A stretch of DNA of 64,000 bases from Vreelandella sulfidaeris (GCA_007182875.1 AP019514.1:2728001-2792000); one strand, 5' to 3'. Numbered from the stretch's first letter, positions 31,810-44,043 are shown. The notes: generated by a model from the sequence alone, not told the origin. Made by a program: numbers and translations.

Positions 31810-32082
31810 AGCGCGACCCTTAAGAAAAAATAGTAACTAAAAAGTAGTATATAGGCTGTGCAGAGTATAACAGCGACCCGTTAGTGGGGCACCACTCAAC
31901 GCCAGCGTGACCAATTGTCGCTATACCGGCTGGGGTATTCGCACAACCTTTGTACATCCGCTAGCATGTAATTGATGGATGTCGTAGAAACTCCGGCTTG
32001 TAAGATTATTCGGAGCATTAAGAGGTGGATAACCACCCGCTAAACGTGACTAAACGTCAGACCGTGACGATAAGGAGAAATC

Positions 32083-32397
32083 ATGGCTAATAAAAGCCGT
32101 CGTGACTTTATGCGCAACAGCATGTTGGGCCTTGCGGCCCTTCCACTGGGCGTTGGTATTCTTTCCAAGACTGCTTTCGCCCAAGAGCTGCCGCGTCTTG
32201 ATCCTTCCTCAAGCAACGCCCAAGCACTTAATTACGTAGAAGACGCCAGCGAAGCCAGTGATCATCCGGCTTATGAAGAGGGCGAACGCTGCGACAACTG
32301 CATGTTCTTCGTTGAAGAAACGGAAGGCTGTCAGCTGTTCCCCGGAAACAGCGTAGAGCCTGGTGGCTGGTGTCAATCCTGGACGGCACAAGCTTAA
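32083..32397 (+). CDS. High-potential iron-sulfur protein (HiPIP)
   Basis: Intact 104-residue periplasmic electron carrier. The N-terminus carries a Tat signal (KSRRDFMRNSMLG; cleavage after TAFA), as expected for a protein folded around its cluster before export. Four Cys at residues 70, 73, 83 and 97 (CDNC, GCQLF, GGWCQSW) bind the 4Fe-4S cubane. RBS AAGGAGA lies seven bases before the ATG. HiPIPs pass electrons to terminal oxidases or photosynthetic reaction centres; no such partner is nearby. Confidence 0.95.
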   Translation: MANKSRRDFMRNSMLGLAALPLGVGILSKTAFAQELPRLDPSSSNAQALNYVEDASEASDHPAYEEGERCDNCMFFVEETEGCQLFPGNSVEPGGWCQSWTAQA

Positions 32398-32424
32398 ACA
32401 ACTAGCAATTGATTAGCTGTTACT

Positions 32425-32452
32425 AACTACCCCGCGCATTGCGCGGGTAGTT
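32425..32452 (+). terminator. Terminator between HiPIP and spoVR
   Basis: Stem AACTACCCCGCGC / GCGCGGGTAGTT with one bulged C and an ATT loop, 27 bases after the HiPIP stop. It probably serves both convergent genes; T-tracts are weak on both sides. Confidence 0.65.
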
Positions 32453-32456
32453 GCAT

Positions 32457-34024
32457 TCAAGATGGCGCCTTGTCGTCCCTCTATCGGCCAATGGAAACGC
32501 CGCGTCACCCGTCCCTCTTCTAAAGAGACAAGATGAACAGGAAATCCCCACAGTTGCTGTAAATGGCGAATGACCGGATAAACGCTGCGCCCTAACGGAC
32601 GGCGGCTATCCTGCACGTGATGAAGCGTCAATGAACGGTCTCCGCGAATAGCCGCTTCGACCACTTGGATGTTAGGTTCACGGACTGAGAGGGCATACTG
32701 GTGGCAAGCGCTTCGCGAACCTGCCGATAGCCCTGCTCGTTATGAATCGCCGCCACTTCAAGCGTTTCCGCCTGATCGTCATCGACAATTAAAAACAGCT
32801 TATGGTCACGCATTACCTTCGGCGATAAAAACTGCTGGATAAATGACTCATCCTTGAAGTTGCGCATCGCAAACTCCAGTGTCTCACGCCATGGAGAGCC
32901 CGCCACATCTGGGAACCACTCGCGATCTTCATCGGTGGGGGATTCACAAATGCGCTTGATATCCATAAAGATCGCAAAGCCTAGCGCATACGGGTTAATC
33001 CCACTGAACTGCGGGCTGTCAAAGCCAGGCTGGTTAATGACCGCCGCATGAGACTGCAAAAACTCAAGCATCAGTCCCTCGTCGACATTACCGTCATCGT
33101 AGAGCCGATTCATTAATGTGTAGTGCCAAAAGCACGCCCAGCCCTCATTCATTACCTGGGTTTGCCGTTGAGGGTAAAAGTATTGTGCCAGTTTACGTAC
33201 GATACGCACGATCTCACGCTGCCATGGCGCCAGCAGCGGCGCATTTTTTCAATGAAGTAAAGTAGGTTTTCTTGAGGCTCCGAAGGATAATGGCCTCCGT
33301 CGTGTAAGCCCAGCGGGTCATCGTCGCTATGCTGGCTACCATGCTCCTGCAATGATTCCCCGCCAGCGGGCTCTGGAATAGTGCGCCACAGCATATTCAC
33401 CTGGGTTTGCAGATAAGCTTCTCGCTCATCCTGGCGTTTCGCCTCCTCTTCGGCAGAAATCGGTGAAGGGCGTTTGTAGCGGTCAACGCCATAGTTTTGT
33501 AGGGCGTGACAAGCATCCAACAACTGCTCAACGGCCTGCACGCCATGACGCTCTTCGCATTGGGTAATATATTTACGCGCGAACACTAGATAATCAACAA
33601 TTGAAGAGGCGTCGGTCCAGGTTCGGAACAGGTAGTTGCCCTTGAAGAAAGAGTTATGACCGTAGCAGGCGTGGGCCATTACCAGCACCTGCATCATTAG
33701 CGTATTCTCCTCCATCAAATAGGCAATGCATGGGTCAGAATTGATCACCAACTCATAAGCCAGGCCCATCTGACCACGCTTGTAAGCGCCTTCAACGGCT
33801 AAAAATTGCTTGCCAAACGACCAATGATGATAGCCAACAGGCATCCCTACACTTGCATAGGCATCCATCATCTGCTCGGTAGTGATCAATTCTATCTGGT
33901 TGGGATAGGTATCCAGCCGATACTCATCGGCGAGCCTAGCCAGCTCCGCATCAAAACGTTCCAGTACACTGAAGTTCCAATCGGAGCCGGTGGCAATCGG
34001 CTTGCGCTTGCGGGTCGCACTCAT
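32457..34024 (-). CDS. spoVR: SpoVR family protein, frameshifted
   Basis: Soluble protein of about 522 residues of the SpoVR/YcgB family. The N-terminal frame has SDWNFSVLERFDAELARLAD and NQIELITTEQMMDAYASVGM; the middle contains MNEGWACFWHYTLMNRLYDD and FSGINPYALGFAIFMDIKRI, the most conserved parts. Breaks lie near 33225, 32680 and 32490. The last uninterrupted frame runs to 32413, through the terminator; one base earlier it would end KAPS at 32457, which I prefer. It follows yeaH and prkA; in enterobacteria these respond to stationary phase and nitrogen stress. Molecular role unknown. Confidence 0.9.
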
Positions 34025-34032
34025 AGCCCACT

Positions 34033-34071
34033 CCTCTACACGCGGTTACTAGCCTCTACACAGGTCACTAG
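34033..34071. repeat. Two-copy 19-20 bp tandem duplication between yeaH and spoVR
   Basis: CCTCTACACGCGGTTACTAG at 34033-34052 is followed directly by CCTCTACACAGGTCACTAG at 34053-34071. The second copy reaches into the yeaH stop codon (34068-34070). Copies differ by four substitutions and one base of length. Confidence 0.7.
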
Positions 34072-35352
34072 GACTGGCTTAAGCGGCGCTTAAACAATTC
34101 ACGAAAGACCGGATAAATATCGCCCGCCTCCACAATTTGTCGCATAGCAAAGCGCTCGGGAAACTCCTCAACCACACTTTCATACTCATGCCATAACGAT
34201 TGATGGTCGTGAGGCGTAATCTCAACGTAGGCATAATATTGCAACTGCGGCATTAGTTGTTTGACCAGCAAATCGCGACAGATATTAGAATCATCGTCCC
34301 AATTATCGCCGTCGGAAGCTTGTGCCACATACAAATTCCATTGCCCCACGGGATAGCGCTTTTCAATAATTTTATTCACCAGGTTCAGCGCACTGGAAAC
34401 AATCGTGCCGCCGGTTTCTCGTGAGTAGAAGAACTCCTCCTCGCTTACTTCACGAGCAGCCGTATGGTGACGTACAAATATCAGTTCGACTTTCTCGTAG
34501 TGCTTCTCCAAGAACAGGTAGAGCAGGAGAAAAAAGCGCTTAGCGATATCTTTGTGGTTCTGGGTCATCGACCCCGAAACGTCCATAACGCAAAACATCA
34601 CCGCTTGGTTGGAAGGCTGCGGCTGTGCGCTGAGTTGGTGGTAGCGCAAGTCATAGGTATCAATAAACGGCACGCCTTCAATGCGCTTCTCAAGCCTTTC
34701 AATCTCTGCTTTCAGTTCGGCAATACGGGCAGGGTTACGCAGCACCGAATCTTTTTTCTCCTCGGTTTTCAGCAATTCTTGAGCTTCTTTTAGTGCCCGC
34801 TTGATAGGCGCTCGCATCGCTATGCGCCGAGCATAGGCCTCACGCATCGAACGGGTAATACTAATTCGAGAAGGCACGCCGTCGCGGGAGAGCCCTGCCC
34901 GTACCATTTTCACCTCTTCCAACGATTTTAACGGCTTACGCTGAAGATGCGGCAGCTCCAGTCCGTCAAAAACAAACTCAAGAAACTCTTCACGGCTCAG
35001 GGTGAAGGCGAACTCATCGACGCCTTCTCCCTGGTTAGAGGCACCCCTTCCCCCGAACCACTGCCCCCGCCCTGGCCGCCGGGGCGACGAATCTTATCGC
35101 CCTCGACAAACTCCTTATTACCCGGTGAAACGATGTTACGTGCCCCACCAGGGCCATGCTGGAAAACCGGCTCAGAGATATCTTTGCTGGGATCGAGATT
35201 TTCTCACCACGCTCCATATCGGTAATCGAGCGGCGATTAACAGCTTCTTCTACCGAGCGCTTGATATGCTTGCGATAGCGCTCCAAAAAGCGCTGACGGT
35301 TCACTGCGCTTTTATGCTTAGCGTTAGGCCTTCGATCAATAAAGTAGGTCAT
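34068..35352 (-). CDS. yeaH: YeaH/YhbH family protein (DUF444), frameshifted
   Basis: About 427 residues. N-terminal frame from ATG 35352: [20 protein letters not shown] and [20 protein letters not shown]. After breaks near 35195 and 34945, the C-terminal frame carries a von Willebrand A-like domain with the MIDAS start [19 protein letters not shown] (DxSxS) and [20 protein letters not shown]. Sits between prkA and spoVR in a conserved three-gene stress unit. RBS AAGGAG lies before the ATG. The family is known to be co-regulated with the PrkA kinase; its biochemical activity is not established. Confidence 0.92.
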
Positions 35353-35360
35353 ACGAACTC

Positions 35361-35440
35361 CTTAAGTACCCGTCTTAATCGCTGTGTTTAAATACTGTCT
35401 TAACTACTGTCTTAATTACTCTTAACCACTAACCCTTACT
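35361..35440. repeat. 10-13 bp degenerate tandem repeat between prkA and yeaH
   Basis: Six units beginning CTTAA or TTTAA start at 35361, 35374, 35387, 35399, 35411 and 35421, with lengths 13, 13, 12, 12, 10 and 10 bases; consensus CTTAACTACTGT. A seventh, worn unit contains the prkA stop codon at 35436. The unit length shortens from yeaH towards prkA. Confidence 0.8.
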
Positions 35441-37354
35441 GGGATTTACGCACGCGCAGATACCATTCGGAGAGTAATCGAACCTGTTTTTCGGTGTAGC
35501 CACGCTCAACCATCCGTGCCACAAAGTCCTCATGCTTCTTCTGATCCGACCGGGAGGCCTTGGCATTAAACGAAATGACCGGCAGCAGCTCTTCGGTATT
35601 GGCGAACATTTTGTGTTCGATCACGCCTTTTAGCTTTTCATACGACTGCCAGCTGGGGTTCATGCCATTGTTTTGCGCCCTTGCCCGCAGTACAAAGTTG
35701 ACTACCTCGTGGCGGAAATCTTTGGGGTTTGAAATACCCGCCGGCTTCTCGATTTTCTCCAGCTCTTCATTCAGCGCTTGGCGATTTAGCAACTCACCGG
35801 TCTCGTGGTCACGATACTCCTGATCCTGAATCCAAAAGTCTGCATAGGTGACATAACGGTCAAAATGTTTTGGCCATATTCGCTGTAGGATTCGAGGTAA
35901 GCGGTTTGAATTTCCTTACCGATGAAGTCCACATAGCGAGGCGCCATATACTCTTTGATAAAGCCCAAGTAGCGCTCAAACACTTCTGACGGCAGCTGTT
36001 CACGCTCTAATGCTTGCTCCAATACGTAGAGAAGATGGACCGGATTGGCGGCCACCTCGGTGCTGTCAAAGTTGAATACCTTGGAAAGAATCTTGAACGC
36101 AAAGCGCGTAGAAAGCCCTGCATCCCTTCATCAACGCCCGCCGCATCGCGATACTCTTGAATCGACTTGGCACGTGGGTCGGTGTCTTTTAGGTTTTCAC
36201 CGTCGTACACACGCATTTTCGAGTAGATGTTGGAGTTTTCCGGCGCTTTCAGTCGGGAAAGAACCGAGAACTGTGCCAGCATGCGCAGCGTATCCGGCGC
36301 GCAGGGAGCCGCGTTTAACGAAGAGTCTTCTAGCAACTTTTGATAGATTTTGATCTCTTCGGTGACCCGCAGACAATAAGGCACCTTGACGATATAAACC
36401 CGGTCAAGAAATGCCTCGTTGTTGCGATTATTGCGGAACGCCTGCCATTCGGATTCGTTAGAGTGAGCCAGGATGACGCCATCAAAGGGGATAGCGCCCA
36501 TGCCTTCAGTGGGGTTGTAGTTACCCTCCTGTGTCGCGGTAAGCAGTGGATGCAGCACCTTGATAGGCGCTTTGAACATCTCCACAAACTCCATCAACCC
36601 TTGGTTGGCGCGGCATAAACCGCCCGAGAAGCTGTAGGCATCCGGGTCGTCCTGGGAATACAGCTCCAACTGACGAATATCGACTTTACCTACCAGCGAA
36701 GAGATATCCTGATTATTTTCATCGCCCGGCTCTGTTTTAGAAATAGCAATTTGATTCAGCCGTGAAGGGTACAAACGCACTACCCGGAACTGGGAGATAT
36801 CACCGCCATACTCTTTTAATCGTTTCGCCGCCCAAGGTGACATCACACTGCGTAGGTAACGCTGTGGAATACCGTACTCTTTCTCCAGCAACTCGCCGTC
36901 CTCTTCGGGAGAGAACAGGCCAAGCGGTGACTCATAGACCGGTGACCCCTTGATGGCATAGAACGGAATGCGCTCCATCAATAGTTTAAGGCGCTCCGCC
37001 AGCGATGACTTACCGCCCCCACCGGGCCTAGCAGATAGAGGATCTGTTTACGCTCTTCAAGCCCTTGGGCAGCATGGCGAAAGTAAGCCACGATTTGCTC
37101 AATGGCCTCCTCCATACCATGGAACTCTGCAAAGGCAGGATAGCGGCGAATTACTTTGTTGGAAAAATGCGTGACAGACGCGGGTCTTTCGCCGTGTCGA
37201 TCACTTCAGGCTCTCCGATGGCTTCCAGCATGCGCTCGGCGGCGCTGGCATAAACCTTCGGGTCACGGCGACAAAGCGCCAGATACTCCTCAAGGCTCAT
37301 GTCTTCTTGCTGAACGCGGGCAAATCGGTCTTGAACGTGATCAAAGATACTCAT
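35436..37354 (-). CDS. prkA: PrkA family serine protein kinase (YeaG-like), frameshifted
   Basis: About 640-residue AAA+/kinase-like protein. ATG 37354 (MSIFDHVQDRFARVQQEDMS) follows CAGGAG. A break in the C-rich run near 37020 falls inside the P-loop region (GGGKSSLAERLK). The main frame has FYAIKGSPVYESPLGLFSPE, VRLYPSRLNQIAISKTEPGD and RANQGLMEFVEMFKAPIKVL. Further breaks lie near 36115, 35865 and 35800. In E. coli the homologue phosphorylates proteins under nutrient stress and its operon depends on NtrC/sigma-54 and RpoS; a sigma-54-like site lies upstream here. Confidence 0.92.
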
Positions 37355-37406
37355 GGAAATCTCCTGTGGCCCATCCCCAGGCAGACACCGCCAAGCCAAG
37401 TGTTTC

Positions 37407-37420
37407 GCAACGGTGTGCCA
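37407..37420 (-). promoter_or_regulatory. Possible sigma-54 promoter of prkA
   Basis: On the minus strand TGGCAC-ACCG-TTGC resembles the -24/-12 consensus TGGCACG-N4-TTGC, but the GG to GC distance is one base shorter than the strict norm. Given the many one-base losses in this sequence, a missing base is plausible. Transcription would start about 40 bases before the prkA ATG. The gene-free stretch 37355-37707 (353 bp) holds this site and the 15-bp repeat at 37528; I see nothing else in it. Confidence 0.45.
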
Positions 37421-37527
37421 AACGAAATGTCGCTTTATTTAGCGTAGTCAGCATTAGCAAAAGTGATGACTAAAAGCTTCAACGCAGCGGCGTTATGGAT
37501 AAGAGAGATTTTCAGGAGATTAGTTGC

Positions 37528-37590
37528 GTAGAACCTAGTTGAGCAGAATCTAGCTGGGTAGAACCTAGTGGGATAAAACCTAGTGAGGTA
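37528..37590. repeat. 15-bp degenerate tandem repeat between prkA and ltaE
   Basis: Four exact 15-base periods start at 37528, 37543, 37558 and 37573, with consensus GTAGAACCTAGTGGG, followed by a partial unit (GTAGAGCAG). The AAACCTAG core and the 15-bp period are shared with the repeat at the dnaB end. Confidence 0.85.
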
Positions 37591-37707
37591 GAGCAGCGCG
37601 GCAAGAGGAGCCCCTAAAGGGCGCTAACCGCGACGTCGCTTGAGGAGCGGCATCGCTTGGGTAAGAGTGCCCAATAGCGGCACGACGAGAAGGATCAAAC
37701 GTGGCTT

Positions 37708-38754
37708 TTATTGCGCGATCACTGCGCGAACATCAGCCAGTAACTCGTCTAGCAATTCAACGGTAGTATTCCAAGCACAGACAAACCGGGCACCGCCCGC
37801 ACCAATGAAGGTGTAGAAGGTCCAGCCTTTGGCTTTCAACGCTTCAATGGCTGGAGGCGGCAATTCAACGAAAACGCTATTGGCCTGGGTGGGAAACATC
37901 AGCGACACGCCGGGTAATGCCTTCAGGCCTTCTGATAAGTAGTAGGCCATGGCATTAGCGTGCTGAGCGTTCGTAAGCCAGGCGCCACTTTCTAATAACC
38001 CTAACCACGGTGCTGATATAAACCGCATTTTTGAAGCCAGCTGGCCTGCCTGCTTGCAACGGTAAGAGAAATCCTCAGCCAGGTCACGGTTAAAGAACAG
38101 GATCGCTTCGCCAAATGCGAGACCGTTTTTGGTTCCCGAAAAACACAGTGCATCCACACCCACTTGCCAGGTAAGCTCCGCTGGCGAGGCATTAAGGCTC
38201 GCACAGGCGTTAGCAAAGCGGGCGCCATCCATATGCAGGCGCAGGTCATGTTTATCGGCAATGGCGCGAATGGCCATCAGCTCTTCGCGGGAATATAGCG
38301 TCCCCACTTCGGTCGCTTGAGTGAGCGATACCACTTTGGGTTTAGGATAGTGAATATCGCTGCGCTTAGTGACCAACGCCTCAATACCTTCCGGCGTTAG
38401 CTTGCCATTAGCACCTGGTGAGGTAAGCAGCTTCGCACCGTTAGAGAAAAATTCCGGGCCACCGCATTCATCAGTTTCAATATGCGCCAGCTCATGACAA
38501 ATGACGCTGTGGTAGCTGCGCCCCATTGCAGAAAGCGCCAATGAGTTAGCAGCGGTGCCGTTAAAAACGAAGAAAACTTCGCAGTCGTAATCAAACATAT
38601 CGCGGAAGCGGTCTGCCGCGCGGGCCGTCCAGAGATCATTACCGTATGCCAAATCATCGCTACGATTGGCTTCAAGCAGGTATTCCATCGCCTCCGGGCA
38701 GATACCTGAGGTGTTATCACTGGCTAAAAAACGCGGGCTACACTCCGAGGTCAT
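37708..38754 (-). CDS. ltaE: Low-specificity L-threonine aldolase
   Basis: Intact 348-residue PLP enzyme that splits threonine or allo-threonine into glycine and acetaldehyde. The N-terminus reads FLASDNTSGICPEAMEYLLE; the PLP lysine is K209 in CFSGTKNGLAFGE; the aspartate that holds the pyridine nitrogen lies in RLHMDGARFANA. Start preceded by a weak AAAGGAC. It stands alone with a strong palindrome upstream. Confidence 0.93.
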   Translation of the reverse strand: MTSECSPRFLASDNTSGICPEAMEYLLEANRSDDLAYGNDLWTARAADRFRDMFDYDCEVFFVFNGTAANSLALSAMGRSYHSVICHELAHIETDECGGPEFFSNGAKLLTSPGANGKLTPEGIEALVTKRSDIHYPKPKVVSLTQATEVGTLYSREELMAIRAIADKHDLRLHMDGARFANACASLNASPAELTWQVGVDALCFSGTKNGLAFGEAILFFNRDLAEDFSYRCKQAGQLASKMRFISAPWLGLLESGAWLTNAQHANAMAYYLSEGLKALPGVSLMFPTQANSVFVELPPPAIEALKAKGWTFYTFIGAGGARFVCAWNTTVELLDELLADVRAVIAQ

Positions 38755-38816
38755 GACGACAGTCCTTTTATCTGGCGATCGAACGGCGCGAGCTGGGTGC
38801 CACTCGCGCCTTTAAT

Positions 38817-38841
38817 ATCTAGCTATTCTTAATAGCTAGAT
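38817..38841. promoter_or_regulatory. Perfect palindrome upstream of ltaE
   Basis: Eleven-base arms ATCTAGCTATT / AATAGCTAGAT surround a three-base CTT centre, 63 bp before the ltaE start and 83 bp after the fadH stop. There is no T-tract and the arms are AT-rich, so it looks more like a dimeric operator than a terminator, though a fadH termination role cannot be excluded. Confidence 0.5.
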
Positions 38842-38924
38842 TAGTCATTAGTCTATCGCCATTTATGGGCTAACGTCACCCGCGCTTTTAAGCACTTACT
38901 TATTAACCTGATCTTGTGCGTTTT

Positions 38925-41022
<2,098 letters not shown>

Positions 41023-41115
41023 TTAGATGCTTGGTCCCTCGATACTTGGGCCAACCGCTTGCCCAACGCGCGAATCCACGTCACATTACCCGGCTAACGA
41101 TAAGGAACCGTTGTT

Positions 41116-42026
41116 ATGCCCTTAATTTACTTTTACCGCCGCTCGCCACCGTATTGATTTGGTCGGGCAATATGACCATAAATCAACTTAGCGTAGGCGC
41201 CATTACTAAGCAGCATTGCTTTTTTTACGCTGGCTGTTAGCGCTGGCGGTGATGACCCCGTTTGTGCTCCCTGCGGTCATTCGCCACCGTGACGAGATTC
41301 GTCGTCAATGGCCTAAGTTGGCGCTGCTTGGGCTACTCGGCATGGGTCTATGGCAAGGGCTTGCTTATGTAGCGGCAGAAACCACGACCGCCACCAACAT
41401 GGGGATTCTTGCCGCCATGGTGCCATTGCTGACGGTACTGCTTAGCGCGCTGATTCTCCGCGAACCACCCACCTTGGGCGGGGTTTTAGGCGGGGTACTG
41501 GCGTTTGTGGGGGTCACCGTACTACTTGGGCGCGGCAACCCGCTTTCGCTGCTACAACTGCAAGTCGCCCTCGGTGATGCACTCATGGTCGTGGCGGCTA
41601 CCTGCTACGCATTGTATGGCGTCATGCTAAAACGCTGGTCGATGAATCTGCCGCCCTGGGTGATGCTCTATGCACAAGTCTGTTTTGCCGTTCTGTTCTT
41701 GTTGCCGCCCTATTTGATGGGCCCCATGACGCCCATTGATGGACAGAATATTGGGCTGATTCTCTATGCGGGCATCCCTGCGTCTATTATCACCACTTTT
41801 TATGGATGCGCGCAGTACGCCAGATTGGCGCTAATCAATCGAGTATTTTTATCAATTTAATGCCGTTGTTCAGCGCGCTGATTGCGATGATCTTTTAGGC
41901 GAACGTGTGGCGGGTTTCCACTTTGCGGGTGGGCTGCTGATTCTTGCTGGGGTCATCATGGCGCAAACCCTGACACGACCACTAACCCGCGAGTTAACCT
42001 CAGATAAGCCGAGCAGCGTCCAATAA
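41116..42026 (+). CDS. EamA/DMT-family transporter, frameshifted
   Basis: About 303-residue ten-helix permease. ATG 41116 follows AAGGA; a base is missing directly after it, restoring LNLLLPPLATVLIWSGNMTI. Another break lies near 41210. The main frame reads FLRWLLALAVMTPFVLPAVI, TTTATNMGILAAMVPLLTVL and GALMVVAATCYALYGVML-like sequence. A third and a fourth break near 41830 and 41896 lead to LGERVAGFHFAGGLLILAGV and an end at 42026. Substrate unknown. Confidence 0.8.
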
Positions 42027-42068
42027 TGTTAGAATGGTCGTTTACTTCTGACGCTGGGAAGCCCTGAT

Positions 42069-43635
42069 ATGTCCCTCGAAGAACTGCATCTTAATCTGCG
42101 CAACCTAATGAGCGATGACTACGATCAGCTCAAGGCATTGATGGACGCTGTCTATCACGATATCGGCGGTGCCTGGCCGAAGCGCACGATCGACAAATTA
42201 ATTCAGGAATTCCCTGATGGCCAAATCGCGATTGAAGACGACGGCCTTCTGGTGGGTGTGGCGCTCACCGTACAGGTGGATTACGACGAGTTTTCCAACC
42301 CGCACAAATACGATGACTTGATCGGGCACCGCGAAACCATCCTCAACAACGAGGATGGTGACGCCATGTATGGGTTGGATGTGCTGATTCATCCCGACTA
42401 CCGTGGGTATCGCTTGGGCCGCCGGCTTTACGAAGCGCGTAAAGAACTATGCCGTTCAATGAACCTGCGGGCGATCCTGGCGGGTGGGCGCATTCCTGAA
42501 TATTACCAGCACGCCGATGAACTCACGCCTGCTCAGTACATTGATAAAGTCTCGCGCAAAGAGATCTACGATCCGATTCTCTCTTTCCAACAGGCGAATG
42601 ACTTTCAGGTTAAGCGCCTGCTGCGCAAATACCTGCCCGAAGATGAGCAGTCGCGCGGCTACGCTACCTTGTTAGAGTGGAATAACATCCTGTTTGAGCC
42701 CGCTGCCAACGTGCTAGATACCCGCCCACCCAGGTGCGTGTAGGCGCAGTACAGTGGCAGATGCGGGAGTTCTCCTCGGTGGAAGCTGCCCTCCAGCAAA
42801 TCGAATACTTTGTGGATGCGCTTTCTGACTACCAAAGTGATTTCGCCGTTTTCCCGGAACTGTTTAACGCGCCGTTGATGGGTCTTCAAGACCGCGCTGC
42901 CCAGCAGGATCAAATGGGTGCGATTCGCTTTTGGCCGGTTTTACCGAGCGCTTTAAGTCTGAGCTCTCCCGCATGGCGGTGTCGTACAATATCAATATTG
43001 TGGGCGGCTCGATGATTGAAGTCGGTGACGATGACCGGCTCTACAACATTGCCTACCTGTTCCACCGCGATGGCAGCGTTGAGCGTCAGGCCAAGTTGCA
43101 CATTACGCCTCAAGAGCGGCGCGACTGGGTCATTGAGGGTGGCGATGAGTTGCAGGTATTCGATACCGACGCTGGCCGTGTGGGCATTCTGATCTGCTAC
43201 GACGTGGAATTCCCGGAGCTTGGGCGTTTGTTGGCCGACCAGGACATGGACATTCTGTTTGTACCCTTCTGGACCGACACTAAAAATGGCTACTTGCGCG
43301 TTCGCCACTGCGCTCAGGCGCGGGCGATCGAAAACGAGTGCTACGTGGTGCTCTGCGGTAGTGTCGGCAACCTGCCCTCAATTGAAAATCTGGATATTCA
43401 GTACGCGCAATCAGCAGTGTTCTCGCCCTCTGACTTCGCTTTCCCTCACGATGCGGTGCTGGCGGAAACCACGCCCAATACCGAGATGATCTTCTTCTCG
43501 GATCTGGACTTGACCCGCCTGACGGTTGTACGTGCCGAAGGCTCAGTGACCAATCTCAAGGACCGCCGCAAGGATCTGTTTGATCTACGCTGGCGCGACT
43601 GGTCATGGAAATCGGGTGCTAATCTGGAGGATTGA
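42069..43635 (+). CDS. Fused GNAT N-acetyltransferase / nitrilase-superfamily hydrolase, frameshifted
   Basis: Two-domain protein of about 521 residues. Residues 1-220 are a GNAT domain with the acetyl-CoA loop in DVLIHPDYRGYRLGRRLYEA. The second half is a carbon-nitrogen hydrolase with the catalytic triad Glu in AVFPELFNAPL, Lys in RQAKLHITPQERRDW and Cys in ILICYDVEFPELGR. Breaks near 42733 and 42940 separate the parts, but no stop or new start lies at the junction in the repaired frame, and this fusion is a recurrent architecture. The pairing suggests an amide made or cut in two steps; the substrate is unknown. It ends at a strong terminator. Confidence 0.88.
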
Positions 43636-43650
43636 AGTGAATCATGAAGT

Positions 43651-43685
43651 CAACAACGCCGCCCAATGGGCGGCGTTGTTGTTTC
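43651..43685 (+). terminator. Terminator of the GNAT-nitrilase gene
   Basis: Perfect 14-bp stem CAACAACGCCGCCC / GGGCGGCGTTGTTG with an AAT loop, followed by TTTCT. Sixteen bases after the stop; it may also serve the convergent Atl-like gene. Confidence 0.9.
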
Positions 43686-43702
43686 TAAAAGAGTTATATA
43701 GC

Positions 43703-44002
43703 TCAATCAGGCCACACAAGATGCGCGGGTACGCGGCCTTTGGCATCGAACAGCACCCCTTCATCGCGTAATTTACGGAGCTGTCGCTCGGCGCCACCGT
43801 GGTCAGCAAGCTTGAGTGATGCTGCGATCACGCGATGCCAGGGCAACTGATGGCCGTCAGGCAAGTGACGCATCGCTGAACCCACCATGCGCGGGGTAGC
43901 GCCCTCGGTCATTGCCGCAATGCGCCCATAGGTCGTCACTCGGCCCGGTGGAATTTGATCAACGATGGTGTAAATTTGCTCGAGTAATTCGGGCCGGGCC
44001 AT
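43703..44002 (-). CDS. Alkyltransferase-like (Atl) MGMT-fold protein
   Basis: Intact 99-residue protein with the methylguanine-DNA methyltransferase fold: IPPGRVTTYGRIAAM (DNA-binding wing) and LPWHRVIAASLKL. The active-site Cys of PCHRV is replaced by Trp (residue 55), the defining feature of Atl proteins, which bind O6-alkylguanine and hand it to nucleotide excision repair instead of removing the alkyl group. Confidence 0.9.
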   Translation of the reverse strand: MARPELLEQIYTIVDQIPPGRVTTYGRIAAMTEGATPRMVGSAMRHLPDGHQLPWHRVIAASLKLADHGGAERQLRKLRDEGVLFDAKGRVPAHLVWPD

Positions 44003-44043
44003 ACAACGTTATCCTCTTAACGCATAAACGTTTTTGCGGGTCC

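Noticed and set aside
32413-32456. C-terminal extension of SpoVR to 32413.
   Set aside because: It would encode a protein tail across the terminator hairpin; a one-base repair gives a natural stop at 32457.
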